Assembly (NCBI GenBank): GCA_025964465.1
Contig: JAOPYS010000001.1
Span: 1-15,957, forward strand
DNA: 15,957 nt
Reading direction: 5' to 3'
DNA from: Thermoleophilia bacterium
GTDB lineage: Bacteria; Actinomycetota; Thermoleophilia; Gaiellales; SKUG01
This document shows positions 1 to 6,890 of this stretch, one piece after another. Each line of letters starts with the position of its first letter. Positions within the stretch are counted from its first letter, which is position 1. The notes under the pieces are model-generated. The model was given only the letters and a program-made list of their open reading frames with translations, made no database searches and was not told the DNA's origin. Position numbers and translations under genes: made by a program.

Positions 1-283
1 CAGCGTCGACACCTGCCGCATGCAGTAGTGCAGGGTCTGGACCGGATCTCCGGATGGTGCAGCGCTACGTAGGCTCAAGGGGTGCTCGTTCTCTCCGAGT
101 GGGCGTCGGCACCCACCCCTTCGGCAGGTCCACCGACCGACCTTGAGTCGAAGCGGCGCCGCCGGCCCCTCCGCGCCACGCGCGACGGCCAGGACGGCCG
201 ACATCGGTGCCGGCGGGACGTCGCGACGCGGCACCCGGCCTACGATCGGAGGCTCGCCCCGCCCCCCGAGAAGAAGGCCACCC
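1..283. other. Left-edge region without a supported gene
   Basis: I see no reading frame here with a ribosome binding site, a recognisable protein or coding-like codon use. A plus-strand frame beginning at the window edge stops at 70-72 and could be the tail of a gene to the left, but 23 codons are too few to judge. The last 50 bases lead into the repeat protein and contain a weak -10-like TACGAT at 241-246 with no convincing -35. Confidence 0.4.
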
Positions 284-661
284 ATGATCGTCGCCTGCCC
301 CCTCCCCCGCTGCACGGGATCGACCTCCCCGGGCGGTACCTGCTACGCCGGCCCCGGCGGGCCGATGTACGACGGGCCGGGCGGACCCATGTACGACGGT
401 CCGGGCGGGCCGATGTACTCCGGCCCCGGAGGCCCCCGGTACGACGGCCCCGGAGGCCCGTGCTACGCAGGTCCCGGTGGCCCGGCCTACGACGGCCCGG
501 GCGGCCCCGCCTACGCCGGCCCCGGCGGCCCGATGTACGACGGACCGGGTGGCCCCATGTACGCAGGGCCCGGCGGCCCGATGTACGCAGGCCCCGGTGG
601 CCCCTGCTACGCAGGCCCGGGCGGCAACCCGGGTGCGAGCTGCCCCGTCCCGCAGCACTGA
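284..661 (+). CDS. Small Tyr/Gly/Pro octapeptide-repeat protein
   Basis: A 125-residue protein of unknown function. After a short N-terminal stretch with Cys5 and Cys10, residues 20-115 are twelve tandem 8-residue units of the form x-Tyr-[Ala/Asp/Ser]-Gly-Pro-Gly-Gly-Pro, where x is Cys, Met, Arg or Ala. A short Cys-containing tail follows. I chose ATG 284 because AGAAGG lies six bases upstream; the frame stays open further upstream (to 143), but that extension has no comparable site and an Arg/Pro-rich composition. There is no signal peptide or membrane helix. Codons within the repeat differ mostly at third positions, so the protein pattern is what is kept. The protein is expected to be disordered or to form a regular glycine-rich structure. 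Similar Tyr-Gly-Pro-Gly repeats occur in small bacterial proteins of unknown role, from general memory. It stands alone, convergent with the sigma factor gene. Confidence 0.75.
   Translation: MIVACPLPRCTGSTSPGGTCYAGPGGPMYDGPGGPMYDGPGGPMYSGPGGPRYDGPGGPCYAGPGGPAYDGPGGPAYAGPGGPMYDGPGGPMYAGPGGPMYAGPGGPCYAGPGGNPGASCPVPQH
341..628 (+). repeat. Twelve tandem 24-bp coding repeats
   Basis: The DNA is twelve in-frame 24-bp units, each encoding x-Tyr-[Ala/Asp/Ser]-Gly-Pro-Gly-Gly-Pro (the last unit ends in Asn). Units are similar but not identical; Gly and Pro codons vary at third positions. There are no spacers, so this is not a CRISPR array. Copy number could change by recombination or slippage, which would add or remove whole octapeptides without breaking the frame. 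Confidence 0.9.
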
Positions 662-669
662 ATTCGAAT

Positions 670-700
670 GGGGCCCGGCGCACAGTGCGCGCCGGGCCCC
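670..700. terminator. Bidirectional terminator hairpin
   Basis: A perfect 12-bp GC-only inverted repeat (670-681 with 689-700) encloses a 7-base loop. It sits between the ends of two convergent genes, 8 bases after the repeat-protein stop and 25 bases beyond the sigma-factor stop. No T-run follows on either side, which is common for terminators in high-GC actinobacteria. Its position and strength make a shared terminator likely. Confidence 0.75.
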
Positions 701-725
701 ACATCTTCCACCTGTTCGAAGCGGA

Positions 726-1853
726 TCAGGCCGCGAAGTCGCGCAGCGCCTGTGCCTCGCCGAGCGCCTCCAGCTTGCGGAGGGCCTGGTTCTCGATCTG
801 GCGGATGCGCTCGCGGGTGACGCCGAACTCGCGCCCGACCTCGTCCAGCGTGCGGGGATGCTCACCGGCCAGGCCGTAGCGCAGCTCGAGCACGCGCCGC
901 TCGCGCTGGCTCAGGCTCTGCAGCACGCGCCGCAGCGTCTCCGCCCGCGCTTCCTGCGACGCCGAATCCTCCGGGGAGGTCGCGGTCTCGTCGGCCACGA
1001 ACTGCCCGAACTCCGAGTCCTCGTCGTCGCCCACGGGGCGATCGAGGCTCATCGGCGCCTGCATGGAGTGCTTGATCTGCTCGACCTCGTCGAGCGGCAT
1101 CTCGAGCACGTCGGCCACCTCGGCCAGCGTGGGCTCACGCCCCAGCTCGGCGACGAGGCGCCGCTCCGTTCGACCGATGCGGTTGACCTTCTCCACCACG
1201 TGCACGGGCATGCGGATGGTGCGGCCCTTGTCGGCGAGGGCGCGGGCCACGGCCTGCCGGATCCACCACGTGGCGTACGTGGAGAACTTGAACCCCTTGC
1301 GCCAGTCGAACTTCTCGACCGCGCGCACGAGGCCGATGGTCCCCTCCTGGATCAGGTCGAGGAACCCGAGGCCCTGGCCACGATAGTGCTTGGCGATGGA
1401 GACGACGAGGCGCAGGTTCGCCTCGATCATCTGCTGCTTGGCGCGCTGGCTGCCGCCCTCGTACGCCTGGGCGAGCTCGACCTCCTGCTTGGCGGTCAGC
1501 AGGGGGACACGCCCGATCTCCTTGAGGAAGAGCTGGAGCGAGTCGGTGGTCTGCGGGCGTACCGACGCCTTGGCACGCGCCAGGGCCGCGGTCAGCGACT
1601 CCTGGGGCGCGGTGGGGCGCACGACGGCGTCCAGCTCCGTCTCGGCTCCGTCGCCGACGTCGATCCCCCGCTCCTCCACGAGGGTGACGAGCTGCGCGAG
1701 CTGGTCATCGCTCAGCTCGTGCTCCTGGGCGAAGCGGACGAGGTCCGTGTTGCGGACGCCGCCCTCGAGGACGGCCGGATCGGCGTCGAGGCGGGCGAGG
1801 TACTCCTGCACCTCTTCGAGTTCTGCTGCGTTCACGACCATGGTGGTGCTCAC
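726..1853 (-). CDS. rpoD: RNA polymerase sigma-70 factor, RpoD/SigA type
   Basis: A 375-residue sigma factor that directs RNA polymerase to promoters. Residues 33-68 resemble region 1.1. Residues 102-135 are region 1.2 and about 141-215 region 2, including the core-binding and -10-recognising stretch with the FSTYATWWIRQA motif at 190-201. Residues 217-296 are region 3 and 306-372 region 4, with the -35-binding helix-turn-helix (GVTRERIRQIE). The region 1.1-like part and the near-consensus regions 2 and 4 argue for a primary or primary-like factor. At 375 residues it is compact compared with many RpoD proteins. The start is GTG at 1853, preceded by AGGAAGCCAGGAAGCCA; an internal ATG at 1841 has no Shine-Dalgarno. 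The genome could hold more than one such factor, so the symbol is a family-level assignment. Confidence 0.93.
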   Translation of the reverse strand: MSTTMVVNAAELEEVQEYLARLDADPAVLEGGVRNTDLVRFAQEHELSDDQLAQLVTLVEERGIDVGDGAETELDAVVRPTAPQESLTAALARAKASVRPQTTDSLQLFLKEIGRVPLLTAKQEVELAQAYEGGSQRAKQQMIEANLRLVVSIAKHYRGQGLGFLDLIQEGTIGLVRAVEKFDWRKGFKFSTYATWWIRQAVARALADKGRTIRMPVHVVEKVNRIGRTERRLVAELGREPTLAEVADVLEMPLDEVEQIKHSMQAPMSLDRPVGDDEDSEFGQFVADETATSPEDSASQEARAETLRRVLQSLSQRERRVLELRYGLAGEHPRTLDEVGREFGVTRERIRQIENQALRKLEALGEAQALRDFAA

Positions 1854-1942
1854 TGGCTTCCTGGCTTCCTGGAGCGGCGGTGCGCGCGAGGCGCTGTGCG
1901 TCGCCGGTCCCGATGGTGGTTCGAGGCGGGTGCGTTCTTGTA

Positions 1943-1971
1943 ACTATACCCCGTATCGCAGCGCCTCTACA
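1943..1971 (-). promoter_or_regulatory. Candidate promoter of the sigma-factor gene
   Basis: On the minus strand TATAGT (plus 1943-1948) matches the -10 consensus at five of six bases. Seventeen bases upstream is TGTAGA (plus 1966-1971), a weak -35 with three of six matches. It would give a 5' leader of about 80-85 bases before the GTG at 1853. This is the best promoter-like match I found in the window. Confidence 0.45.
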
Positions 1972-1989
1972 CATGATGAAGTTGTGTAG
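1967..1989. promoter_or_regulatory. Inverted repeat overlapping the -35 box, candidate operator
   Basis: CTACAC at 1967-1972 and GTGTAG at 1984-1989 form a perfect 6-bp dyad with an 11-base centre. The left arm overlaps the candidate -35 of the sigma-factor promoter, where a bound repressor would block polymerase. The regulator is unknown. A chance dyad of this size is possible. Confidence 0.3.
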
Positions 1990-2043
1990 CACGCAGGATG
2001 AAGCAGGTTCGTGATTCGTCACTCACAAAGCGTGGCGCGCAAT

Positions 2044-2060
2044 GGTGAGCGTTCGTTCAC
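2044..2060. promoter_or_regulatory. GGTGA-N7-TTCAC dyad, shared with 10346-10363
   Basis: GGTGAGCGTTCGTTCAC is identical at 14 of 17 positions to a site upstream of the GAF/HD-GYP gene (10346-10362). A shorter relative, GTGATTCGTCAC, lies 33 bases to the left at 2011-2022. The dyad symmetry suggests a binding site for a dimeric regulator acting on the sigma-factor promoter some 75-100 bases away. The protein that would bind is not identified. Confidence 0.3.
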
Positions 2061-2200
2061 TCCTCACGGGATACATCGGTTCCTCCACGGAAAGCTGAAG
2101 CGCCGATCGAAGCATTCGGGCCACAGGGCCACGAGGCGAAGGATCTCCATCCGGGCCGGGAGGCGCCGTACCCCACATTGTCCGGTCGCCCGCACCGGGT

Positions 2201-3205
2201 TCACGCCGGCGTGGCGGAATCCTTGGCGCAGACCTCGTGCTCGATCGGAGCCGCGAGTCGACGCGTTCCCGGGTCGGTTGCAGCGCCCGCCAAGGTGTGC
2301 AGCCGGACGCAGCTGGCGGTGCGATCGGTGCCGCTCCACAGCTGGGCCATCGTGGCCTGCAGGGCGGCGCGGTCGCGAGCCGGCTTCGGCAGGCGCGCGT
2401 CGGACGCCAGCGTGTCGAGCTCCTTCACCGAGCCGCCGATGTCGTCCTTGGAGAACGTGGCCGCGACGCCGGCAACCCGCAGCATCGCGTCGTCGGACGA
2501 GCCGATCGATGCGGCGATGCGGGCGGCCTCGGACCGGTCCTCCGCCGCGATGGCCGTGAGCAGCCGCTCCAGCTGCGCCCGGTGCTCCGCGCGCACCTCG
2601 GTCGCCTGGATGAACACGGGCATCGAGCCGCGGAAGGTCCGGGGGTGCAGCAGGTCGTCGGCGAGGCTCGCCATGTGGAGCTGGGTGGCGTCGTGCGTGG
2701 CGCGCCCGAGGCTGAGCGCGTCGTGCAGCGAGGCGCGGGCCTGGCGGGGTTCGTCGAGCAGGGCCTGGACGAGCCCCAGGTGGAGGGCGACGTAGGCGCT
2801 GTCGGGCTCCTCCAGCGCGAGCTGGCGCAGGTCCGCCTCGCTGGAGCGGGGGCCGGTGCGGCTCCACCGCGAGAGCGCGAGCCCGACCTGCCCGGGGACG
2901 CTGTCGGGCTGCTGCGCCACGATGTCCTCGAACGCCGAGTGCGCCACGTCCAGGTCGCCCTTGGCGAGGCTGGCCGCGGCGCGGGCCAGCGGCGCGGTGG
3001 TCGGCGTGCCGTCGGGCAGCGCGAGCGGCGGCGGCGACTTGGGCAGGCCCGAATCCGCGGACCGCGGCTTGGGCCCGACGAGCCACACGGCGATGCCGAC
3101 GAGGGCGATGGCAACAAGGACCGCCCCGAGGATCGCCACGGGCGTGGACACCCGCCGCGACGCCACCGGCGCCCCGTCCCCCGTGCGTGTCGCCGCGTCA
3201 GCCAT
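2201..3205 (-). CDS. Membrane-anchored TPR-like protein, function unknown
   Basis: A 334-residue protein with a short cytoplasmic N-terminus, one membrane helix at about residues 22-43, a Pro-rich linker (51-66) and then alpha-helical repeats. Segments at about 72-103, 104-135 and 136-170 have the small-residue and Ala/Leu spacing of tetratricopeptide repeats; the rest (about 175-320) is also helical. Two Cys lie near the C-terminus. The helical part should be outside the membrane and act as a protein-binding scaffold, but no partner is evident. I chose ATG 3205 because the helix follows at normal distance. The frame is open to 3274, but that would add an Arg-rich stretch overlapping the divergent promoter region. 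No strong Shine-Dalgarno is visible. The gene is divergent from the LAS peptidase gene, 143 bases apart. The class of fold is likely, the role unknown. Confidence 0.75.
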   Translation of the reverse strand: MADAATRTGDGAPVASRRVSTPVAILGAVLVAIALVGIAVWLVGPKPRSADSGLPKSPPPLALPDGTPTTAPLARAAASLAKGDLDVAHSAFEDIVAQQPDSVPGQVGLALSRWSRTGPRSSEADLRQLALEEPDSAYVALHLGLVQALLDEPRQARASLHDALSLGRATHDATQLHMASLADDLLHPRTFRGSMPVFIQATEVRAEHRAQLERLLTAIAAEDRSEAARIAASIGSSDDAMLRVAGVAATFSKDDIGGSVKELDTLASDARLPKPARDRAALQATMAQLWSGTDRTASCVRLHTLAGAATDPGTRRLAAPIEHEVCAKDSATPA

Positions 3206-3348
3206 GCCGCGATGGTATCGCGCCCACCCCGGTCGGCGCGCAACCCGCACCCCCACGTGGATCCTGCAGCGCATCGCGCATGCCCCGGTCGTTCAAGCAC
3301 GGCCCCGCGAGCGCCGATGCATCGCACGAGCGCGCCGCGCCGCCCACC
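3206..3348. other. Divergent intergenic region between TPR-like and LAS peptidase genes
   Basis: These 143 bases should hold the promoters for both flanking genes, but I find no clear -10/-35 pair on either strand and no dyad worth naming. Both genes lack a good Shine-Dalgarno, so short-leader or leaderless transcripts are possible. Confidence 0.35.
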
Positions 3349-4620
3349 ATGGCCGACCTCCACCCTCGCACCCGCACCCTCCGCCGGATCCTCACCCCGG
3401 CCCTCGTCGCCATGGCCTCCGCGGCGATCGCCGCTGGCGTGGCGGGCCCTGCCGCGGCCGCCGGCCCCACGCTCGAGTTCACCAACGTGCAGCCCGTGGC
3501 CCAGCAGCCGGCCACGCCCATCTCCTTCGGCCTGCCGACGGCCGCCGCGCCGAAGCTCGGCGTGCACGGCAAGGTCGCCTTCCGGCTCAACCCGGCTGAT
3601 CGCCGCGCCCGGACGGCCGCCAAACTCGGCGAGCAGGCCCGCGCGAAGGCCGACGCCAACCGCGCGGCCGCCGCCCAGGCGCAGGATCGCATCGCGGCGA
3701 TCACCGAGCTGCTCGAGCAGACGCAGGGCGACGAGGAGCGGCTCCGCGCGGAGATCTACGGTCGCCTCGTGGAGCAGTACAAGGCTGGCGACGCGGGCGA
3801 CCTCGAGTTCCTGCTGTCGGGCGACGGCCTCTCCGACATCGTCCGGCGCAACCAGGTGCTCGGCAAGCAGTCACGCGCGGACCAGCGCACGTTCGAGGAG
3901 TACGACCTCACCCGCGGCCGCCTCGAGGACCTCAAGCTCGCCCTCCAGCAGCTGAGCGACATCAACGGCGAGCAGGCGACGCGGCTCGAGGACCGGGCCA
4001 GCCGCCTCGACGAGCGCCTCGTCGCCGCGCGCGTGGGGCACATGGAGGCGGACGACATCGAGCCCGCGAAGGGCAAGGCGGTGACGGGCACCTGGTACGT
4101 GATGGACGGCGCCTTCTCCGCGCAGCTGTTCATGCCGACGCTCAGCAGCAGCTACTCGGGTGGCACGCGGACGCCGCGGCGCATGCCGACCGCGCTCGAG
4201 ATCCAGACCGTGCTGTCGGACCCGCGCATCCAGTTCGACGCATCGGGCATCGGCGACGTCTCCTCCGGCCAGATCGACGGGCGGATCCTCGACGCCCTGG
4301 AGCTCGCGGCCCAGCAGTTCGGCACCGTCAAGGTCTCGTCGCTCAAGAGCGACCACCCGGTGATGACCGCCAGCGGCAATGTCTCCGAGCACTCGATGGG
4401 CTGCGCCGCCGACATCGGCACGATCGGCCACACCTACATCACGCCCAGCTCGCAGACGCCCGGCAGCGAGGTCGAGCAGGCCGTGCGCTTCTTCATGGGC
4501 CTCGGCGCCGTGCAGCCCGACCTCGCACCACACCAGGTCATCTCGCTCTTCGACCTCGGCGGCGCCTCGCTCGCCATGGGCGACCACGACGACCACATCC
4601 ACCTCGGCTACAGCTGCTGA
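3349..4620 (+). CDS. Secreted coiled-coil protein with LAS/M15-type zinc peptidase domain
   Basis: A 423-residue exported protein. Residues 1-38 are a Sec signal peptide ending in an Ala-rich cleavage site. About 80-235 is a long Ala/Glu/Arg-rich coiled coil like the N-terminal regions of PcsB/CwlO-type cell-wall hydrolases. The C-terminal domain (about 265-423) contains SEHSMGCAAD at 346-355, an exact match to the SxHxxGxAxD signature of LAS metallopeptidases, and HIH at 416-418, matching their HxH motif. This gives His348, Asp355 and one of His416/His418 as the likely zinc ligands. LAS enzymes cut peptide bridges in peptidoglycan, so a cell-wall hydrolase at the outer membrane face is likely, with the coiled coil perhaps controlling or positioning it. 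I chose ATG 3349 because the signal peptide follows directly; upstream in-frame ATGs (3187, 3280) would add a non-signal extension. The final Cys is one residue before the stop. Confidence 0.82.
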   Translation: MADLHPRTRTLRRILTPALVAMASAAIAAGVAGPAAAAGPTLEFTNVQPVAQQPATPISFGLPTAAAPKLGVHGKVAFRLNPADRRARTAAKLGEQARAKADANRAAAAQAQDRIAAITELLEQTQGDEERLRAEIYGRLVEQYKAGDAGDLEFLLSGDGLSDIVRRNQVLGKQSRADQRTFEEYDLTRGRLEDLKLALQQLSDINGEQATRLEDRASRLDERLVAARVGHMEADDIEPAKGKAVTGTWYVMDGAFSAQLFMPTLSSSYSGGTRTPRRMPTALEIQTVLSDPRIQFDASGIGDVSSGQIDGRILDALELAAQQFGTVKVSSLKSDHPVMTASGNVSEHSMGCAADIGTIGHTYITPSSQTPGSEVEQAVRFFMGLGAVQPDLAPHQVISLFDLGGASLAMGDHDDHIHLGYSC

Positions 4621-4624
4621 GGTC

Positions 4625-4659
4625 GGGGCGCGCGGGACCGACGCGCCGCGTCGCGCCCC
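4625..4659 (+). terminator. Candidate terminator after the LAS peptidase gene
   Basis: GGGGCGCG at 4625-4632 pairs perfectly with CGCGCCCC at 4652-4659, starting five bases after the stop codon. The 19-base loop can form extra GC pairs. No T-run follows. It lies between two convergent genes, so it may serve both. Confidence 0.4.
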
Positions 4660-4735
4660 GGGGCGAGCCACCCCCACTGTTCCGGTCTGAGGCCCGGTGA
4701 GGGGGCAGATCTACCTCATAGTGGGACGGGGATCG

Positions 4736-5293
4736 TCAGGGGGCGAGCTCGGGGTGCTCTTCGCCGGGCTGAACGGCGGTCGGCGGCGGCTCGGGGTCCG
4801 GGAAGGGATCGACGGGGCGGCGCTCGGCCGCGGTCGACAGGACGATCATCGTGCGCGTGCGCTCGATGCGGGCGATGGAACGGATGTTCCAGACCAGGCG
4901 TTCGAGGGCGACGGTGCTCTGCGCGCGGACCTTGAGCAGGAAGCTCTCGTCACCGGCGACCGAGTGACACTCCTCCACGCCCTGCAGCGAGATGAGCCGG
5001 TCGCGCGCGTCCATGTAGGTCGCGCCGCCGCGCTCGCTCACCGCGACGAACGCCGTGACCTCGGCACCGACGGCGCGCGGGTTGACGAGCGCCTGGTACC
5101 CCAGGATCACGCCGCGCTGCTCGAGCTTGCGGACGCGGTCGTGCGCGCTGGCGGTCGAGATGCCGGCAGCCTCCGCGAGGCGCGCGTACGTGGCGCGACC
5201 ATCGGTCTGCAGGAGGCCGAGGATCTTCCAATCCGCGTCGTCGAGCTTGATCGGCTTGTCCTTCGCGGACTTGGTGGAAGCTGCGCGCGCCAT
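4736..5293 (-). CDS. Lrp/AsnC family transcriptional regulator
   Basis: A 185-residue DNA-binding regulator. Residues 17-62 form the AsnC-type winged helix-turn-helix: the conserved LDDADWKILGLLQTDGR start, then a recognition helix around STASAHDRVRKLEQRG. Residues 70-155 form the RAM effector-binding and oligomerisation domain, with GVEECHSVAGDESFLLKV as its conserved core. The last 30 residues are a Pro/Glu-rich tail beyond the usual length of about 150. These proteins usually sense amino acids and act as dimers to octamers. The start is supported by AAAGGAA about seven bases upstream. The gene is divergent from the CBS-domain gene (107 bases between), so it may control that gene and itself. 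The ligand cannot be read from sequence. Confidence 0.93.
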   Translation of the reverse strand: MARAASTKSAKDKPIKLDDADWKILGLLQTDGRATYARLAEAAGISTASAHDRVRKLEQRGVILGYQALVNPRAVGAEVTAFVAVSERGGATYMDARDRLISLQGVEECHSVAGDESFLLKVRAQSTVALERLVWNIRSIARIERTRTMIVLSTAAERRPVDPFPDPEPPPTAVQPGEEHPELAP

Positions 5294-5400
5294 GTGACGG
5301 TTCCTTTCGATGCGGCCGCGATCTTACACGCGCGCGCCCTCGGGCCGCTCGATTTTGGTACGGTGAGTGAAGCCACCTGCCACGTCCGAAGGGAATTCCG

Positions 5401-5823
5401 ATGCTCGTCCGCCAGATCCTCGAGGAGACCGAGAACTTTCCCACGATCGTGACGGACGTCACGGTGCGCGACGCGGCCGAGGTCATGCGCAGCCACGACG
5501 TGCGCGCAGTGCCGGTCGTCGAGGGCGAGAAGCTCGTCGGCATCGTCACCGACTGGGACATCGTGGACGCCTTCGCCGCTGGTGGCGACGACCTCGCCGA
5601 GCGCGCCGTGTCGGCGATCATGACCAGCACGGGGCTGTTCACCATCGACGCCAACGAGACCGCCGCCGACGCGACCGCGAAGCTGCAGCAGCACCGCGTG
5701 CACCACCTGCCGGTGCTCGACGGCGAGCGCTACGTCGGGATGCTGTGCCTCGGCCTCGAGTGGACCGCCGAGGACATGCTCACGCCGCCGGCCCGCCCGG
5801 TGCTCACCGCGCGCCGCCCCTGA
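5401..5823 (+). CDS. Two-CBS-domain protein
   Basis: A 140-residue cytoplasmic protein made of a CBS pair (about residues 10-58 and 70-120). The first repeat has the RAVPVVEGEKLVGIVTDWDIV pattern at 35-55 and the second HHLPVLDGERYVGML at 101-115. CBS pairs bind adenine nucleotides and usually sense energy state; stand-alone pairs often act on another protein. GAAGGGAA precedes the ATG by about seven bases. The stop is followed after two bases by the GTG start of the next gene, so it is probably translationally coupled to a surface protein gene, an unusual pairing. The divergent Lrp regulator may control this operon. Confidence 0.9.
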   Translation: MLVRQILEETENFPTIVTDVTVRDAAEVMRSHDVRAVPVVEGEKLVGIVTDWDIVDAFAAGGDDLAERAVSAIMTSTGLFTIDANETAADATAKLQQHRVHHLPVLDGERYVGMLCLGLEWTAEDMLTPPARPVLTARRP

Positions 5824-5825
5824 GC

Positions 5826-6890
5826 GTGCGCCGGGCGTCCGCGACCGCGACGGTCCTCCTCGCGGCAGCGACCGCCAGCCTCCTGTCGACCACCGATTCA
5901 TTCGCGCTGGCGAAGCTGACGGTGTCACCGCTGACCGCGGACCTCGAGGCCGACGCGGGTGAGACCGTCACCCAGCCGGTGCAGGTCACCGCGAGCGGCG
6001 ACGAGCCGATCGTCGTGCAGTTCTCGCACGTCGACTTCGGGTTCGACACGTCGAGCTACGACGTCTCGCTCGTACGTGACGACGCGAAGGAGACGACGGC
6101 GTTCTCCACGCGCGACTGGTTCCGCACGCCGAAGCGCACCTACGCCATCCCGGCCGGGCAGACGGTGACCGTCCCCGTGCGCATCACCGTCCCGTCGAAC
6201 ACCCCGGGCGGCACGTACACCGGCGGCGCGCTCGCGCGGATCGTCCCGCCCGCCTCCTCCGGCGCGACACAGGTGCAGGCCGTCGCAGAGACCGGGCCGT
6301 TGCTGTTCATCCGCGTCGCGGGCGGCACGCCTCCCAAGCCCAAGGTCGACCGGTTCGAGGTGCCCGGGCACGTGTCGCATGGGCCGGTGGTGCCGAAGCT
6401 GCGCGTGCGCAACGACGGCGACGACTTCTTCACGTACGAGGGGACCGTCCGGCTGACCGGCCCGGGCCGCGACGACACGGTGGACGTCGCCCGCCAGTAC
6501 GTGCTGCCCGGGCAGCCGCGGGACGTGACGCCAAAGCCGGGCACCCACGGAGCGTCCTCGCGACTGCAGCTCGGTCGCCACGACCTGAAGTTCGGCCACT
6601 ACACGGTGACGTCGCGGCTGCGCATCGAGCCGACCGGCACCACGCTCGTGTCGACGCGGCAGTTCTGGGTCGTGCCGACCTGGGTCCGGGTCGCGGGCGC
6701 GCTCCTGCTCGCGGTGCTCGTGGCGCTCGCGGTGCTGCTCGTGCGCTGGGTGCGGATGCGCGGGCGGACCGAGCCGTACGTCGCGCCCGTCACGGAGGAA
6801 ACCGACACGGACACGGACGACGATTCGTTCGGGTACGAGGACGAGGTCGAGGTCGAGGACGACGATCCGGCCTCGGACGACGCGGTCTAG
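5826..6890 (+). CDS. Family B surface protein: signal peptide, Ig-like region, C-terminal membrane helix
   Basis: A 354-residue protein starting with GTG, two bases after the CBS gene stop. Residues 1-28 are a signal peptide (RR, then an Ala/Leu core, cut after ALA). The outer part is beta-rich, with an N-terminal immunoglobulin-like domain carrying an AGETVTQPVQV strand, RDWFRTP, then a PAGQTVTVPVRITVP strand and GGTY at 128-131. A second beta domain follows (about 160-280). A membrane helix lies at about 290-308, and the last 43 residues form a very acidic cytoplasmic tail. The order resembles the DUF916 plus DUF3324 WxL-interacting proteins of Firmicutes, but I could not test homology. Two genes on the opposite strand encode paralogs, and the nearest is convergent with a shared CTAG at the stops. 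No ATG lies in frame near this start, and the Shine-Dalgarno is weak. Confidence 0.8.
   Translation: MRRASATATVLLAAATASLLSTTDSFALAKLTVSPLTADLEADAGETVTQPVQVTASGDEPIVVQFSHVDFGFDTSSYDVSLVRDDAKETTAFSTRDWFRTPKRTYAIPAGQTVTVPVRITVPSNTPGGTYTGGALARIVPPASSGATQVQAVAETGPLLFIRVAGGTPPKPKVDRFEVPGHVSHGPVVPKLRVRNDGDDFFTYEGTVRLTGPGRDDTVDVARQYVLPGQPRDVTPKPGTHGASSRLQLGRHDLKFGHYTVTSRLRIEPTGTTLVSTRQFWVVPTWVRVAGALLLAVLVALAVLLVRWVRMRGRTEPYVAPVTEETDTDTDDDSFGYEDEVEVEDDDPASDDAV

Larger units (their letters stand above)
1854..2200. other. Intergenic regulatory spacer upstream of the sigma gene
   Basis: These 347 bases lie between the sigma-factor start and the stop of the TPR-like gene, both on the minus strand. They have no convincing gene. 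They are less GC-rich than the flanks around 1940-2060 and contain a sigma-70-like promoter, an inverted repeat over its -35 and two GTGA...TCAC dyads (2011-2022 and 2044-2060), each listed separately. The stretch 2065-2200 shows nothing I can name; an open plus-strand frame through it is Arg/Pro/Ser-rich and looks non-coding. Confidence 0.55.

Noticed and set aside
1..72. Partial genes at the left edge on either strand (for example ATG at 21 on the minus strand)
   Set aside because: Too few codons and no recognisable residues to support a call.
341..628. Tandem repeats considered as a CRISPR array
   Set aside because: The 24-bp units abut without spacers and are in frame inside a coding sequence.
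477..1943. Long plus-strand open frame opposite the sigma-factor gene
   Set aside because: It is antisense to an unmistakable sigma factor; long antisense frames are expected at this GC content.
3187..3348. Longer N-terminus for the LAS peptidase
   Set aside because: It would place 54 non-signal residues before a good signal peptide and overlap the divergent gene.
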